Assembly (NCBI GenBank): GCA_016283575.1 | Contig: JAEEND010000025.1 | Coordinates: 124,001 to 188,000 of the forward strand | Source of the DNA: Lachnospiraceae bacterium | GTDB lineage: Bacteria > Bacillota > Clostridia > Lachnospirales > Lachnospiraceae | Direction: 5' to 3' | DNA length: 64,000 bases | In this document: in pieces, positions 37,088-45,890 of the stretch | How positions within the stretch are numbered: position 1 is the stretch's first letter | Layout of the letters: every line of letters begins with the position of its first letter | The notes under the pieces: model-generated | The model's database searches: none | What the model was told of the DNA's origin: nothing | Seen by the model: the letters and a program-made list of their open reading frames with translations, nothing else | Made by a program: the position numbers and the translations under genes

Positions 37088-37831
37088 TTATTCCAGTCTC
37101 ATCATTAAGTTGCTTAATACCACAAGTCCTGCGGTTTCGGTTCGGAGTATTCTTTTTCCGAGAGTGATTATTTCAAAGCCTGCTTCTTTGGCAAGAGTGA
37201 TTTCCGAATCGTCAAAGCCGCCTTCGGGACCTATGAAAACAGCAACTGAGTCGCCGGGCTTTACACTGTCAAAAAGGCTTCTTGTTTTTTCCATGCCTTC
37301 TGCGGTTGCCATTTCGTAGGGAAGAAGCTTTATATTGGATTCTTCTGCCATGGCAATGGCTGCTTTAAAGCTCACCGGTTCTTTTATTTCGGGAATCACG
37401 GTACGTTTACTCTGCTTTGCCGCGGCTTCGCTGATAGCCTGCCACCGCTCGGTTTTCGATTTCACTTTCTTTTCATCAATTTTCATGATGGAGCGCTTCA
37501 TGTTTACGGGGATGATCTCAAAAACTCCCAGTTCGACACATTTTTGGATTATAAGCTCCATCTTGTCCTGCTTGGGAAGTCCCTGAAAAAGAAAAATCTT
37601 TGCCGGAAGCTCGTTTCCTTCTTCTTTTATGAAGATAACCTCCGCTGTCACGGCTTCGTCTGTAAGAGAGTCCACAAGGCAGCGGTATTCTCTGGGGGAA
37701 TCCGTGCAGCTTATTGAAATTTCTTCTCCCTTTTTCATGCGGAGCACGTTCTTTATGTGATTAACATCCTTGCCGGTTATGGTGATGGTTTTACCGGAAA
37801 TGGCAGAAGGTTCTACAAAAAAATGATACAT
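37088..37831 (-). CDS. rsmE: 16S rRNA m3U1498 methyltransferase RsmE
   Basis: A SPOUT methyltransferase that methylates U1498 of 16S rRNA. It has 247 residues with the N-terminal PUA-like domain (VNHIKNVLRMKKGEEIS) and the SPOUT knot motifs VAVFIGPEGGFDDSEI and ITLGKRILRTETAGLVVLS. GAGGAAAA precedes the ATG. In many Firmicutes rsmE directly follows prmA; here prmA lies 1.8 kb away on the other strand with a chemoreceptor gene between. Confidence 0.95.
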   Translation of the reverse strand: MYHFFVEPSAISGKTITITGKDVNHIKNVLRMKKGEEISISCTDSPREYRCLVDSLTDEAVTAEVIFIKEEGNELPAKIFLFQGLPKQDKMELIIQKCVELGVFEIIPVNMKRSIMKIDEKKVKSKTERWQAISEAAAKQSKRTVIPEIKEPVSFKAAIAMAEESNIKLLPYEMATAEGMEKTRSLFDSVKPGDSVAVFIGPEGGFDDSEITLAKEAGFEIITLGKRILRTETAGLVVLSNLMMRLE

Positions 37832-38009
37832 TCTTTTTCCTCGGTTTTAATTTGTTAAAGAATCTTTTAATGATCTTCTTTACATTATCACAATACCTTA
37901 TAATCACTTCTTTTTCTACCGAATATTTGTAACAAACTCTTAATTTTGCCGTGGTAGATTTAGAGTGAAGGTATATACAAAAACTTTATTAACTATCAGG
38001 AGGGAAAAT
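37832..38009. promoter_or_regulatory. Divergent intergenic region rsmE / chemoreceptor
   Basis: 178 nt of A/T-rich DNA that must hold the promoters of both divergent genes. A TATAAT-like string (TTATAATC near 37898) is visible. No confident promoter pair or operator could be fixed. Confidence 0.35.
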
Positions 38010-39494
38010 ATGAACGAGCTTAGTTTAAGACAAAAATTTTTAAAGGCAGCGCACACTTTATTATTGATTGTTCACACCATCACCGCGATATTTATTCTGA
38101 TCGGCTGCTTTTCACAGCTTGCAATGTCAGATCTTCCGCCATATGCGAGCTTCATTCCCATCGCTTTGGATGTGATTGTCTATGCTGCATGTCTGGTGAT
38201 GTTTATTCGATCCAGGGGGGATCTTCTTTATTCAAGAGTGGTGGCATACGGATTTCTTGTTGTATATGCTGCCATGCTGTTCTTATCACAGTCCAATACC
38301 ACATATCCATACATAATCCCTGTTTTGGTATGTATTATGCTGACCATGGACTTTCCAACCGTAAGGATCTCAGCAATTATCTTTTTAATATTCAACATTA
38401 TAAGAGGCGCAATGCTTATGGCAACTGCCGCCAATCCCGTCGATCAGGCAGAGTATATGATGATAGAGATCATCGTATCCGTTCTTTGCACCGTTGCCAT
38501 GTTCAAAGGCGTTAAATTGTTAAAAGAATTCTTTGAGCAGTCCATTGAAGCGGCTGAAAGAAATGCCACGGAAGCAAGAGATGTTTCGGGAAGAATAAAG
38601 GACGTGGCTTTTGATGTAAAGAATAAAATGGATGAGGTATCGGATCTTGTTAATACCATTGAAAAGGCCACTGACTATATGAACGATTCCTTAAAGGGTA
38701 TTACCCAGGGAGTTGCTGACAATACCAATGCCATTCAGGAAGAAACAGTCCAGACTGAATCCATTGCGCGTCTTATTCAGGATTCAAGCGATAAGACCGG
38801 TGCCATTATGGAGACTACCAATAATACAAGATCGAGCGTGGATTTAGGAAGCGATTCCATGGAAGCTCTTACAGCACAGGTTGAGCAGGCACTTGCGTCC
38901 GGTGAACAGATGAAGGTTTCTGCCGAGAATCTTCAGAAACGTTCAGACTCCGTGCGTGAGATCACCAATATGATTCTGAGTATCTCAGCTCAGACAAACC
39001 TTCTTGCGCTTAATGCATCCATAGAAGCCGCACGTGCAGGTGAGGCAGGTAAAGGCTTTGCGGTTGTAGCCGACGAGATCAGAGAACTTGCAGAGCAGAC
39101 AAAATCCGCTACGGAGCAGATCGGTACAATTCTTGATCAGCTCGCAAGCGATGCCGATGATGTAGTGGCCAAAGTAGATGAAAGCGTTAATATTTCCACT
39201 ACCCAGAGAGAATATGCCGACAAGGCAAAGGGGCAGTTTGATGATATTAAGGAAAATGTATCGGTTCTTTTAACTGAAACCGGTGAAATGGATAAACTTA
39301 TGAAAGAAATGATCAATGCAAACCGCATTATCGTAGACAACGTAAGTACCCTTTCAGCCAGCAGTGAGCAGATCGCAGCCAGCACCCAGGAGGTTGCAAA
39401 GAACTCTGAAGATAATGTTCAGATGGTACGTACCTTTGCCGGAATAATGTCAGAGATACATAATAAGCTTGCGCTCTTTAATAAAGCTGAATAA
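38010..39494 (+). CDS. Chemoreceptor-like protein with a polytopic membrane N-terminus
   Basis: A 494-residue protein. Residues about 15-185 form five or six membrane helices ([40 protein letters not shown] and others) with very short loops, replacing the usual two-helix plus outer sensor layout, and no clear HAMP domain follows. The rest is a normal MCP signalling domain with tip [20 protein letters not shown]. Such receptors could sense membrane state, or a ligand within the membrane. AGGAGGG stands before the ATG at 38010. It is followed by a terminator. Confidence 0.88.
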   Translation: MNELSLRQKFLKAAHTLLLIVHTITAIFILIGCFSQLAMSDLPPYASFIPIALDVIVYAACLVMFIRSRGDLLYSRVVAYGFLVVYAAMLFLSQSNTTYPYIIPVLVCIMLTMDFPTVRISAIIFLIFNIIRGAMLMATAANPVDQAEYMMIEIIVSVLCTVAMFKGVKLLKEFFEQSIEAAERNATEARDVSGRIKDVAFDVKNKMDEVSDLVNTIEKATDYMNDSLKGITQGVADNTNAIQEETVQTESIARLIQDSSDKTGAIMETTNNTRSSVDLGSDSMEALTAQVEQALASGEQMKVSAENLQKRSDSVREITNMILSISAQTNLLALNASIEAARAGEAGKGFAVVADEIRELAEQTKSATEQIGTILDQLASDADDVVAKVDESVNISTTQREYADKAKGQFDDIKENVSVLLTETGEMDKLMKEMINANRIIVDNVSTLSASSEQIAASTQEVAKNSEDNVQMVRTFAGIMSEIHNKLALFNKAE

Positions 39495-39515
39495 AAACGA
39501 GATTATGATCGTTGG

Positions 39516-39545
39516 AAAGGCCGGACCCGCGTCCGGTCTTTTGAT
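39516..39545 (+). terminator. Terminator after the polytopic chemoreceptor
   Basis: GGCCGGAC pairs with GTCCGGTC around CCGC, flanked by AAA and TTTT. Confidence 0.82.
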
Positions 39546-39613
39546 TCTATTCAAAAATAAAAAACTGTGCTATGATATATGCGCTCTTTTAGGCAATTAC
39601 GGAGATTTTTAAT

Positions 39614-40672
39614 ATGAAATGGACTAAATTCAGTATAAAAACAAAAACCGATGCCGAGGATATTTTGATCAGTACTCTCTATGATATCGGTCTTGACGGT
39701 GCTCAGATAGAAGATAAGATTCCTTTAACGGCTCTTGAAAAGGAGCAGATGTTTGTTGACATTCTCCCTGATTCGGGTATTGATGACGGAACGGCAACTC
39801 TAAGCTTTTTCGTGGAAGAGGATGATGAGGGACGCCTTCTTTTATCCGATAGAAGCCGTGAATCTAAGCCTAATGTCGGTGAGGACCTTTCTTATTCCCT
39901 CTATACATCGGATGGTGAAGAAAAGATCATCTGGGAAAAAGAAGAGCTCCTATCCGTTATTAAGAATGCCTTGGATGAAGTAAAGGAATGGATGGATATC
40001 GGAAACGGTACCGTTGAAGTAAGCGAAACCGAAGATATTGACTGGATAAATAACTGGAAGAATTATTTCCATCAGTTTTCAATAGGAGATCTTCTTATTA
40101 CTCCTTCCTGGGAAGAGGTAAAAGAAGAGGATAAAGACAAAAAAGTGCTTCATATCGACCCCGGTACGGCCTTTGGAACCGGAATGCATGAAACCACCCA
40201 GCTCTGCATCACTGAGCTTTGGAAGTATGTAAACTCTGACTCAAAGATTCTTGACGTAGGTACAGGCAGCGGAATCTTAGGTATCGTAAGCCTTCTTTAC
40301 GGAGCAAAGAGCGTTGTGGGTACGGATCTTGACCCCTGCGCGGAGCCCGCGGTTTATGAGAACCTTGAAATGAACGGTCTTAACGCCGATAAGTTCAGGT
40401 TTATACTCGGAAATCTTATAAGTGACGAAACTGTACAGGCTGAAGTAGGCACAGGCTACGACATTGTATTTGCCAATATCTTGGCTGAAGTGTTGGTACC
40501 CCTTATGCCTGCTGCAGTTAAGGCTGTAAAAAAAGGCGGCGTTGTCATTATGTCCGGCATCTTAAAAGAGAAGAGTAAAATGGTAGCGGATGCCATGGAA
40601 AAGGCAGGCCTCACCGTTGTGAGCATCAATGAAAAAGGCGAGTGGGCCGGCGTAACCGGAAAGTTAATGTAG
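39614..40672 (+). CDS. prmA: Ribosomal protein L11 methyltransferase PrmA
   Basis: Trimethylates ribosomal protein L11 using S-adenosylmethionine. The 352-residue protein has an N-terminal substrate-recognition domain (MKWTKFSIKTKTDAEDILIS), the linker INNWKNYFHQFSIGDLLITP, the family motif DPGTAFGTGMHETTQLC, the SAM loop ILDVGTGSGILGIVSLLYGA and the catalytic-site region VFANILAEVLVPLMP. It is somewhat longer than the common 300-320 residues because of an acidic insert between about 40 and 110. It is followed after 2 nt by a cysteine desulfurase gene. Confidence 0.95.
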   Translation: MKWTKFSIKTKTDAEDILISTLYDIGLDGAQIEDKIPLTALEKEQMFVDILPDSGIDDGTATLSFFVEEDDEGRLLLSDRSRESKPNVGEDLSYSLYTSDGEEKIIWEKEELLSVIKNALDEVKEWMDIGNGTVEVSETEDIDWINNWKNYFHQFSIGDLLITPSWEEVKEEDKDKKVLHIDPGTAFGTGMHETTQLCITELWKYVNSDSKILDVGTGSGILGIVSLLYGAKSVVGTDLDPCAEPAVYENLEMNGLNADKFRFILGNLISDETVQAEVGTGYDIVFANILAEVLVPLMPAAVKAVKKGGVVIMSGILKEKSKMVADAMEKAGLTVVSINEKGEWAGVTGKLM

Positions 40673-40674
40673 TC

Positions 40675-41868
40675 ATGAATAGTTTAAATAAAGAAATATA
40701 CCTTGATAACTCGGCAACGACCCGGGTTCATCCTAAGGTAGTTACCCTTGTGTCACAAATCATGTCTGAGGATTACGGCAATCCCTCCAGCATGCATAAT
40801 AAAGGCGTGGAAGCAGAGCGGTATGTGATAAATGCCACCAAGCAGATAGCCAAGATTCTTAAGGCATCTGAAAAAGATATTCTTTTTACCTCCGGTGGAA
40901 CCGAGTCAGATAATCTTGCTTTAATTGGAGGAGCCAGAGCCAATCAGAGAGCAGGCAAACACATAATCACCACCGCAATCGAACATCCTGCAATTTTAAA
41001 TACCTGTAAGTATCTTGAAGAAGAAGGCTTTGAAATAAGCTATCTTCATGTGGATGAATACGGTGTAATAGATTTAGATGAGTTAAAGAGTCTTATACGC
41101 CCGGATACGATTTTAGTGTCCATAATGTATGTAAATAACGAAGTGGGTTCGGTTCAGCCCATACAGGAAGCGGGAGCCTTGATCAAGAACCTTAACAAAA
41201 ACACCTTATTCCATGTGGATGCGGTGCAGGGCTTCGGTAAATGCGAAATCTATCCCGGCAAGATGAATGTGGATTTGATGTCCGTTAGTGGCCACAAGAT
41301 TCACGGACCCAAGGGCATCGGTTTTCTTTTTGTTAAAACCGGTACCAAGCTTAAGCCCATTTCTTTTGGCGGCGGCCAGCAGGGTGGATTAAGAAACGGC
41401 ACTCTGAATGTCCCGGGTATTGCAGGCATCGGTCTTGCGTCAGAGCTTATCACCAAAGATCTTGATGAAGAGCGCGAGAAGCTCTTTTCACTAAAGAGTT
41501 TCTTTTTACAGGAAATAGAAAAGATTGATCGCGTCAGCGTGAATGGAGTTAAGAAAGATGAAACCGGTGCATTTCTGGTAAAAGAAACTGCGCCGCACAT
41601 CATGAACATTTCCGTTAAGGGTTTAAGAAGTGAAGTCATGCTCCATGCTCTTGAAGAAGAAGGTATTTTTATTTCCGCAGGTTCAGCCTGTGCTTCTCAC
41701 AGTAAGAAGACTTCTTCCACGTTAAAATCCATGGGAAAGAGCGCTGAAGCAATGGACGGTGCTCTCAGGATAAGCATGTCACAATTTACGGAAAAAGAAG
41801 ATCTGGTAACTTTAATTGATGCAATAAAGAGAGCCATAGAAGTCTATGGCAGATTTGTAAGGAAGTAA
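40675..41868 (+). CDS. Cysteine desulfurase (NifS/IscS family)
   Basis: A PLP enzyme that takes sulfur from cysteine as a protein-bound persulfide. Of 397 residues, IYLDNSATTRVHPKVV starts the fold, FTSGGTESDNLALIGGA binds the cofactor, SVSGHKIHGPKGIGFL carries the Schiff-base lysine and SAGSACASHSKKTSS the sulfur-carrying cysteine. It ends 3 nt before thiI, so it probably supplies sulfur for 4-thiouridine in tRNA, as NifZ does for ThiI in Bacillus. The start ATG at 40675 lies 2 nt past prmA; a GTG at 40642 inside prmA is a less likely start. Confidence 0.95.
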   Translation: MNSLNKEIYLDNSATTRVHPKVVTLVSQIMSEDYGNPSSMHNKGVEAERYVINATKQIAKILKASEKDILFTSGGTESDNLALIGGARANQRAGKHIITTAIEHPAILNTCKYLEEEGFEISYLHVDEYGVIDLDELKSLIRPDTILVSIMYVNNEVGSVQPIQEAGALIKNLNKNTLFHVDAVQGFGKCEIYPGKMNVDLMSVSGHKIHGPKGIGFLFVKTGTKLKPISFGGGQQGGLRNGTLNVPGIAGIGLASELITKDLDEEREKLFSLKSFFLQEIEKIDRVSVNGVKKDETGAFLVKETAPHIMNISVKGLRSEVMLHALEEEGIFISAGSACASHSKKTSSTLKSMGKSAEAMDGALRISMSQFTEKEDLVTLIDAIKRAIEVYGRFVRK

Positions 41869-41871
41869 GAT

Positions 41872-43062
41872 ATGTACACATCATTTTTGATTAAGTACGC
41901 TGAAATCGGCGTAAAAGGAAAGAACAGATATTTATTTGAAGATGCCCTTGTGCGTCAGATCAAATACGCTCTTAAGCCCGTGGAAGGTACCTTTACAGTA
42001 AGTAAGACTCCCGGCCGTATTTTTCTTGATGCGGAATCGGACTTTGATTTTGATGAAGTGATAAATGCCCTCCAGCATGTATTCGGTATTACAGGCATCT
42101 GTCCCGTAGTAAAGACCGAGGATATTTCCCTTGAAGATCTTGATGAAAAGGTTGTTAAGTTCTTTGATATGGCATATCCCGACAAGAATAAGACCTTTAA
42201 GGTAAATGCGCGCCGTTCAAGAAAGAACTATCCCCTTGATTCCATGGAATTGAATGCTCACATGGGAGAAGTGCTGTTGAAGGCTTTCCCAGAGCTTACA
42301 GTAGATGTTCATGAACCTGAAATTACCTTGGTAGTTGAAGTTCGTGAGATGATTTATATCTATTCGGAGATCATTCCGGGACCCGGCGGACTTCCCATCG
42401 GTACCAACGGAAAGGCTATGCTCCTTTTATCCGGCGGTATAGATTCTCCCGTTGCAGGATATATGATCTCTAAGAGAGGCGTCAGGATTGATGCTGTTTA
42501 TTTCCATGCGCCCCCCTATACCAGCGAACGTGCGAAGCAGAAGGTTGTTGATCTTGCTAAAAAGGTATCAGCATACGCAGGCCCCATCTATCTTCACATC
42601 GTGAATTTCACTGAGCTTCAGCTTTATATTTACGAAAAGTGCCCTCATGAAGAGCTCACAATCATCATGAGACGTTACATGATGAAGATTGCAGAGCAGA
42701 TTGCCAAGGATACGGAGTGCCAGGCTCTTATTACGGGCGAATCCATCGGTCAGGTGGCAAGCCAGACCACTCAGTCCCTTTCCGTTACCAACGAAGTGTG
42801 CACCCTGCCGGTATTCAGACCTCTTATAGCTTTTGATAAAGAAGACATTGTTACAATCTCCAAGAAGATTGATACCTACGAAACCAGTATTCTTCCTTTC
42901 GAAGACTGCTGTACCATTTTCGTGGCGAAGCATCCTGTAACAAAGCCAAATCTTGGGATCATCAAGAGACACGAAGAGAATTTAAATGAAAAAATCGATG
43001 ATATGGTAAAAGAATGCATCGACACCAAAGAAATCATTATCGTCAATGCTCACGAAAACTAA
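41872..43062 (+). CDS. thiI: tRNA 4-thiouridine synthetase ThiI
   Basis: Adenylates U8 of tRNA and inserts sulfur to make 4-thiouridine. It has 396 residues: N-terminal ferredoxin-like and THUMP domain (FLIKYAEIGVKGKNRYLFED), PP-loop ATPase with MLLLSGGIDSPVAGYMISKR, and the active-site region LITGESIGQVASQT. There is no C-terminal rhodanese domain, as in most Gram-positives; the disulfide-forming Cys is likely in EDCCTIF. It is paired with the cysteine desulfurase gene upstream. Confidence 0.95.
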   Translation: MYTSFLIKYAEIGVKGKNRYLFEDALVRQIKYALKPVEGTFTVSKTPGRIFLDAESDFDFDEVINALQHVFGITGICPVVKTEDISLEDLDEKVVKFFDMAYPDKNKTFKVNARRSRKNYPLDSMELNAHMGEVLLKAFPELTVDVHEPEITLVVEVREMIYIYSEIIPGPGGLPIGTNGKAMLLLSGGIDSPVAGYMISKRGVRIDAVYFHAPPYTSERAKQKVVDLAKKVSAYAGPIYLHIVNFTELQLYIYEKCPHEELTIIMRRYMMKIAEQIAKDTECQALITGESIGQVASQTTQSLSVTNEVCTLPVFRPLIAFDKEDIVTISKKIDTYETSILPFEDCCTIFVAKHPVTKPNLGIIKRHEENLNEKIDDMVKECIDTKEIIIVNAHEN

Positions 43063-43152
43063 GTTTTTTATAAAAAGGACACAAAAAAAGCAAGCTCGCG
43101 GCTTGCGTCCTGTAGAAGGTGGATGTGTTTAAGTTAATGTTTCAAATAATAC

Positions 43153-43173
43153 CCGGGGTCTTAAAGACCCCGG
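43153..43173. terminator. Bidirectional hairpin between thiI and the HPr-like gene
   Basis: CCGGGGTC pairs with GACCCCGG around TTAAA. T-rich sequence follows on both strands, and the genes converge on it. A second weaker stem, GCAAGC with GCTTGC, lies at 43090-43106. Confidence 0.7.
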
Positions 43174-43185
43174 ATTGTTTACTTA

Positions 43186-43416
43186 TTAGATCATGTAAGG
43201 CTTTAATACTGCAAGTACATCTTCAGCTGCGCCTTCAGCGTGGATGTTTAAATCGATGGGCTTAGAAAGATCTAAGCTGAAAATACCCATGATTGACTTA
43301 GCGTCGATAACGTATCTTCCGGATACTAAATCGAAATCGCAATCAAACTTTGTAATATCGTTAACAAAAGATTTAACCTTGTCAATTGAGTTTAAAGAAA
43401 TCTGTACTGTCTTCAT
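43186..43416 (-). CDS. Truncated HPr-like protein with only the regulatory serine
   Basis: A 76-residue protein resembling HPr in its second half: YVIDAKSIMGIFSLDLSKPI matches the Ser46 region of HPr (Ser41 here), and the end fits the last strand and helix. The histidine loop GxHARP is missing; the corresponding part reads NSIDKVKSFVNDI and is shorter. It cannot be a PTS phosphocarrier, but it keeps the site that HprK would phosphorylate and that CcpA-type regulators bind. AAAGGAGG precedes the ATG. It is a single-gene unit ending at the hairpin 43153-43173. Confidence 0.82.
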   Translation of the reverse strand: MKTVQISLNSIDKVKSFVNDITKFDCDFDLVSGRYVIDAKSIMGIFSLDLSKPIDLNIHAEGAAEDVLAVLKPYMI

Positions 43417-43512
43417 GTGTGAATCCTCCTTTGAACACCTTCTGACTTCATATTAGTGAAAGATTCACGAAAAGTCAATGATTAAACAGTACCAAAAATT
43501 TGGAGAAAAACT

Positions 43513-44841
43513 ATGAAAACCGTAGCATTTCACAACCTGGGATGTAAAGTAAATGATTATGAACAGGACATAATGCAACAAAAATTCACGGAAAACGATT
43601 TCCGAGTTGTGCCTTTTAGTGAAAAAGCGGATGTTTACGTGATAAATACATGTACCGTTACCAATATGGCGGACAGAAAAAGCCGTCAGATGATCCATAG
43701 AGCCAAAAAGCAAAACCCCGATTCAGTTATAATCGCTGTAGGTTGCTATGTACAGACCTCACAGGATAAAGCTGTGGCTGATGAATGTATAGATATCGCA
43801 ATAGGTAACAACAATAAAGCCCGGGTGGTTGATATATTAAAAGACTACATTGCCACTAAAAACCGACAGGTCGCGATCGATGATCTTACTCATGAAAAGC
43901 GATATGAAGACATGTTTCTTTATAACGGAACGGAGCGTACCAGAGCTTATATCAAGGTTCAGGACGGCTGTAATCAGTTCTGTTCATATTGCCTTATTCC
44001 ATATGCGAGAGGCAGGGTCAGAAGCCGCGATGCTGAGGAAATTGTCAAAGAGATCGAGGGATTAACGGAAAAAGGCTACAAGGAATTTGTAATAACCGGC
44101 ATACATGTAAGTTCATATGGTATCGAGAATCCTCTGGATCTTTCGGAAAATAAGCTTGCAGATCTTCTTGAAAGGATAAATGCGATCCCCGGTGTCCAAA
44201 GAATACGTTTAAGCTCCCTTGAACCCCGTGTCATTACCGAGGATTTTGTGCAGAGAATAGCTAAGTTAAGTAAGCTCTGCCCCCACTTCCATCTGTCATT
44301 GCAAAGCGGATGTGATGCCACATTAAAGCGCATGAATCGTCACTATACCGCTGAGGAGTTTTTGGAAAGCGCTGCAATGCTCAGAAAATATCTTGATAAT
44401 CCCGCCATCACCACTGATGTTATCGTGGGCTTCCCGGGCGAAACGGAAGAAGAATTTAAAGAAAGCATTTCTTTTGCTAAAAAAGTCAACTTTTATGAAA
44501 TGCACATATTTAAATATTCTAAGAGAAAGGGTACTGTGGCTGAAAAGCTTCCCGATCAGGTGGATGACAGCATAAAGCACAGCCGAAGTGAGGCATTTAT
44601 AGCACTTTCCGCAGAGCTAACGGCTAAATACCGGGAAGAATATAAAGGTAAAGTGCGTCCTGTTCTTTTGGAAGAAGAAAAGATCATAAACAACAGGAAA
44701 TATATGGTGGGATTTACACCCGAGTATATAAAGGTAGCTGTAAAGGATACCGGGTGCGCCGGCAATGAGATCGTAAATGTCAAAGTCATGAATGCTTTAA
44801 ACAAGGATACTATGGAAGGTGAAATCTTTAAGGATTCATAA
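43513..44841 (+). CDS. mtaB: tRNA t6A37 methylthiotransferase MtaB
   Basis: A radical-SAM enzyme that converts t6A to ms2t6A at position 37 of tRNAs. The 442-residue protein has the N-terminal UPF0004 domain with the second cluster cysteines (NLGCKVNDYEQ, INTCTVTNMADRKSR, VGCYVQ), the radical-SAM triad in CNQFCSYCLIPYARGR, and a C-terminal TRAM domain from about residue 375. The segment RIRLSSLEP and the MtaB-type spacing favour MtaB over MiaB or RimO. It is expressed separately from the ireB operon, which has its own promoter. Confidence 0.94.
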   Translation: MKTVAFHNLGCKVNDYEQDIMQQKFTENDFRVVPFSEKADVYVINTCTVTNMADRKSRQMIHRAKKQNPDSVIIAVGCYVQTSQDKAVADECIDIAIGNNNKARVVDILKDYIATKNRQVAIDDLTHEKRYEDMFLYNGTERTRAYIKVQDGCNQFCSYCLIPYARGRVRSRDAEEIVKEIEGLTEKGYKEFVITGIHVSSYGIENPLDLSENKLADLLERINAIPGVQRIRLSSLEPRVITEDFVQRIAKLSKLCPHFHLSLQSGCDATLKRMNRHYTAEEFLESAAMLRKYLDNPAITTDVIVGFPGETEEEFKESISFAKKVNFYEMHIFKYSKRKGTVAEKLPDQVDDSIKHSRSEAFIALSAELTAKYREEYKGKVRPVLLEEEKIINNRKYMVGFTPEYIKVAVKDTGCAGNEIVNVKVMNALNKDTMEGEIFKDS

Positions 44842-44856
44842 GATTTTGATAATAAT

Positions 44857-44885
44857 TTGAAAACCGAATCATGATAGGCTAATAT
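44857..44885 (+). promoter_or_regulatory. Sigma-A promoter for the ireB operon
   Basis: TTGAAA (44857-44862), 17-nt spacer, TAATAT (44880-44885), 30 nt before the ireB start. Confidence 0.7.
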
Positions 44886-44915
44886 ATACATAAGGCGTTT
44901 TATCGGAGGATTACT

Positions 44916-45182
44916 ATGGCAAACATTGACGAAACTCAATTTTTTAAAGTTCAGTTAGATAAACCCATGAGCGTAAACGATATTCTGAAGATCGTTTACA
45001 ATGCCAACAAGGAAAAGGGCTATGACCCCGTTAACCAGATCACGGGTTATCTTGTATCTGACGATCCGACTTATATCACCTCTCACAATGATGCGAGAAA
45101 GCTTGTAAGACGTCTTGAAAGAGATGAGATCATTGAGGAGCTTCTTGCTTCTTATGCTAAAGACCAGGGTTGGGATAAATAA
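44916..45182 (+). CDS. ireB: IreB family regulatory phosphoprotein (UPF0297)
   Basis: A small protein of 88 residues. In Enterococcus IreB is the target of the PASTA kinase IreK and controls cephalosporin resistance. The family pattern is visible: [60 protein letters not shown] threonine at position 7 stands in the N-terminal stretch that the kinase modifies in Enterococcus. The stop overlaps the ruvX ATG by one base. This ireB-ruvX-DUF1292 order is conserved across Firmicutes. Confidence 0.94.
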   Translation: MANIDETQFFKVQLDKPMSVNDILKIVYNANKEKGYDPVNQITGYLVSDDPTYITSHNDARKLVRRLERDEIIEELLASYAKDQGWDK

Positions 45183-45616
45183 TGCGAATTATGGGACTTG
45201 ATTTCGGTTCCAAAACAGTGGGAGTGGCACTTAGCGATCCACTCCTTATTACTGCGCAGGGACTGGAGATCATCAGACGTGAAGAAGAAAATAAATTAAG
45301 AACTACCTACAGACGTATCGAAGAGATCATAAAGGAATATGATGTAGAAAAGATCGTGCTGGGGCTTCCCAAAAACATGAATAATACTGAGGGTATCCGC
45401 GTGGAGCTCACCATGGAATTTAAAGAGGCTTTAGAGCGCCGCACCGGACTTACCGTTGAAATGTGGGATGAACGTCTCACAACAGTTGCTGCCGACAAGG
45501 CCATGATGGAAGCTGAGATCCGCAGAGAACACAGAAAAGATTACGTTGATATGATCGCTGCAACTCTTATCCTGCAGGGATATCTTGACAGACTTTCTTT
45601 TGAAAAGAATAAATAA
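45182..45616 (+). CDS. ruvX: Holliday junction resolvase RuvX / YqgF
   Basis: An RNase H-like nuclease domain protein of 144 residues, implicated in Holliday junction resolution and in 16S rRNA 5' processing. [20 protein letters not shown] carries the first acidic residue, [14 protein letters not shown] the second motif, [18 protein letters not shown] the third, and the final acid lies in [20 protein letters not shown]. It is coupled to ireB by the TAATG overlap. Confidence 0.94.
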   Translation: MRIMGLDFGSKTVGVALSDPLLITAQGLEIIRREEENKLRTTYRRIEEIIKEYDVEKIVLGLPKNMNNTEGIRVELTMEFKEALERRTGLTVEMWDERLTTVAADKAMMEAEIRREHRKDYVDMIAATLILQGYLDRLSFEKNK

Positions 45617-45625
45617 GGACTGAAT

Positions 45626-45880
45626 ATGGAAAAGATTACTTTTACCGGCGACAACGGTGACAATATTGAATTTTATGTAGTAGAAAAAACCACTTTGGGT
45701 GGTGTTGATTATATGCTCGTTACGGAAAGCGAGACGGAAGACGCTGACGCGTATGTGCTGAAGGACGTTTCAAAGAATTCAGAAGAAGAAGGAATTTATG
45801 AAATCGTCGATGATGAAAAAGAACTTCAAGCCATAGGTCAGGTATTCCAGAGCTTGCTGGAGGACGTGGACATTAAATAA
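45626..45880 (+). CDS. DUF1292 family protein
   Basis: An acidic protein of 84 residues from the DUF1292 family (Bacillus YrzB), always found near ireB and ruvX. It begins MEKITFTGDNGDNIEFYVVE and contains LGGVDYMLVTESE, which gives a small beta domain; the C-terminus is helical and acidic. Function unknown. It lies 9 nt after ruvX and 10 nt before the RNase J gene. Confidence 0.88.
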   Translation: MEKITFTGDNGDNIEFYVVEKTTLGGVDYMLVTESETEDADAYVLKDVSKNSEEEGIYEIVDDEKELQAIGQVFQSLLEDVDIK

Positions 45881-45890
45881 GGAGTACGAA

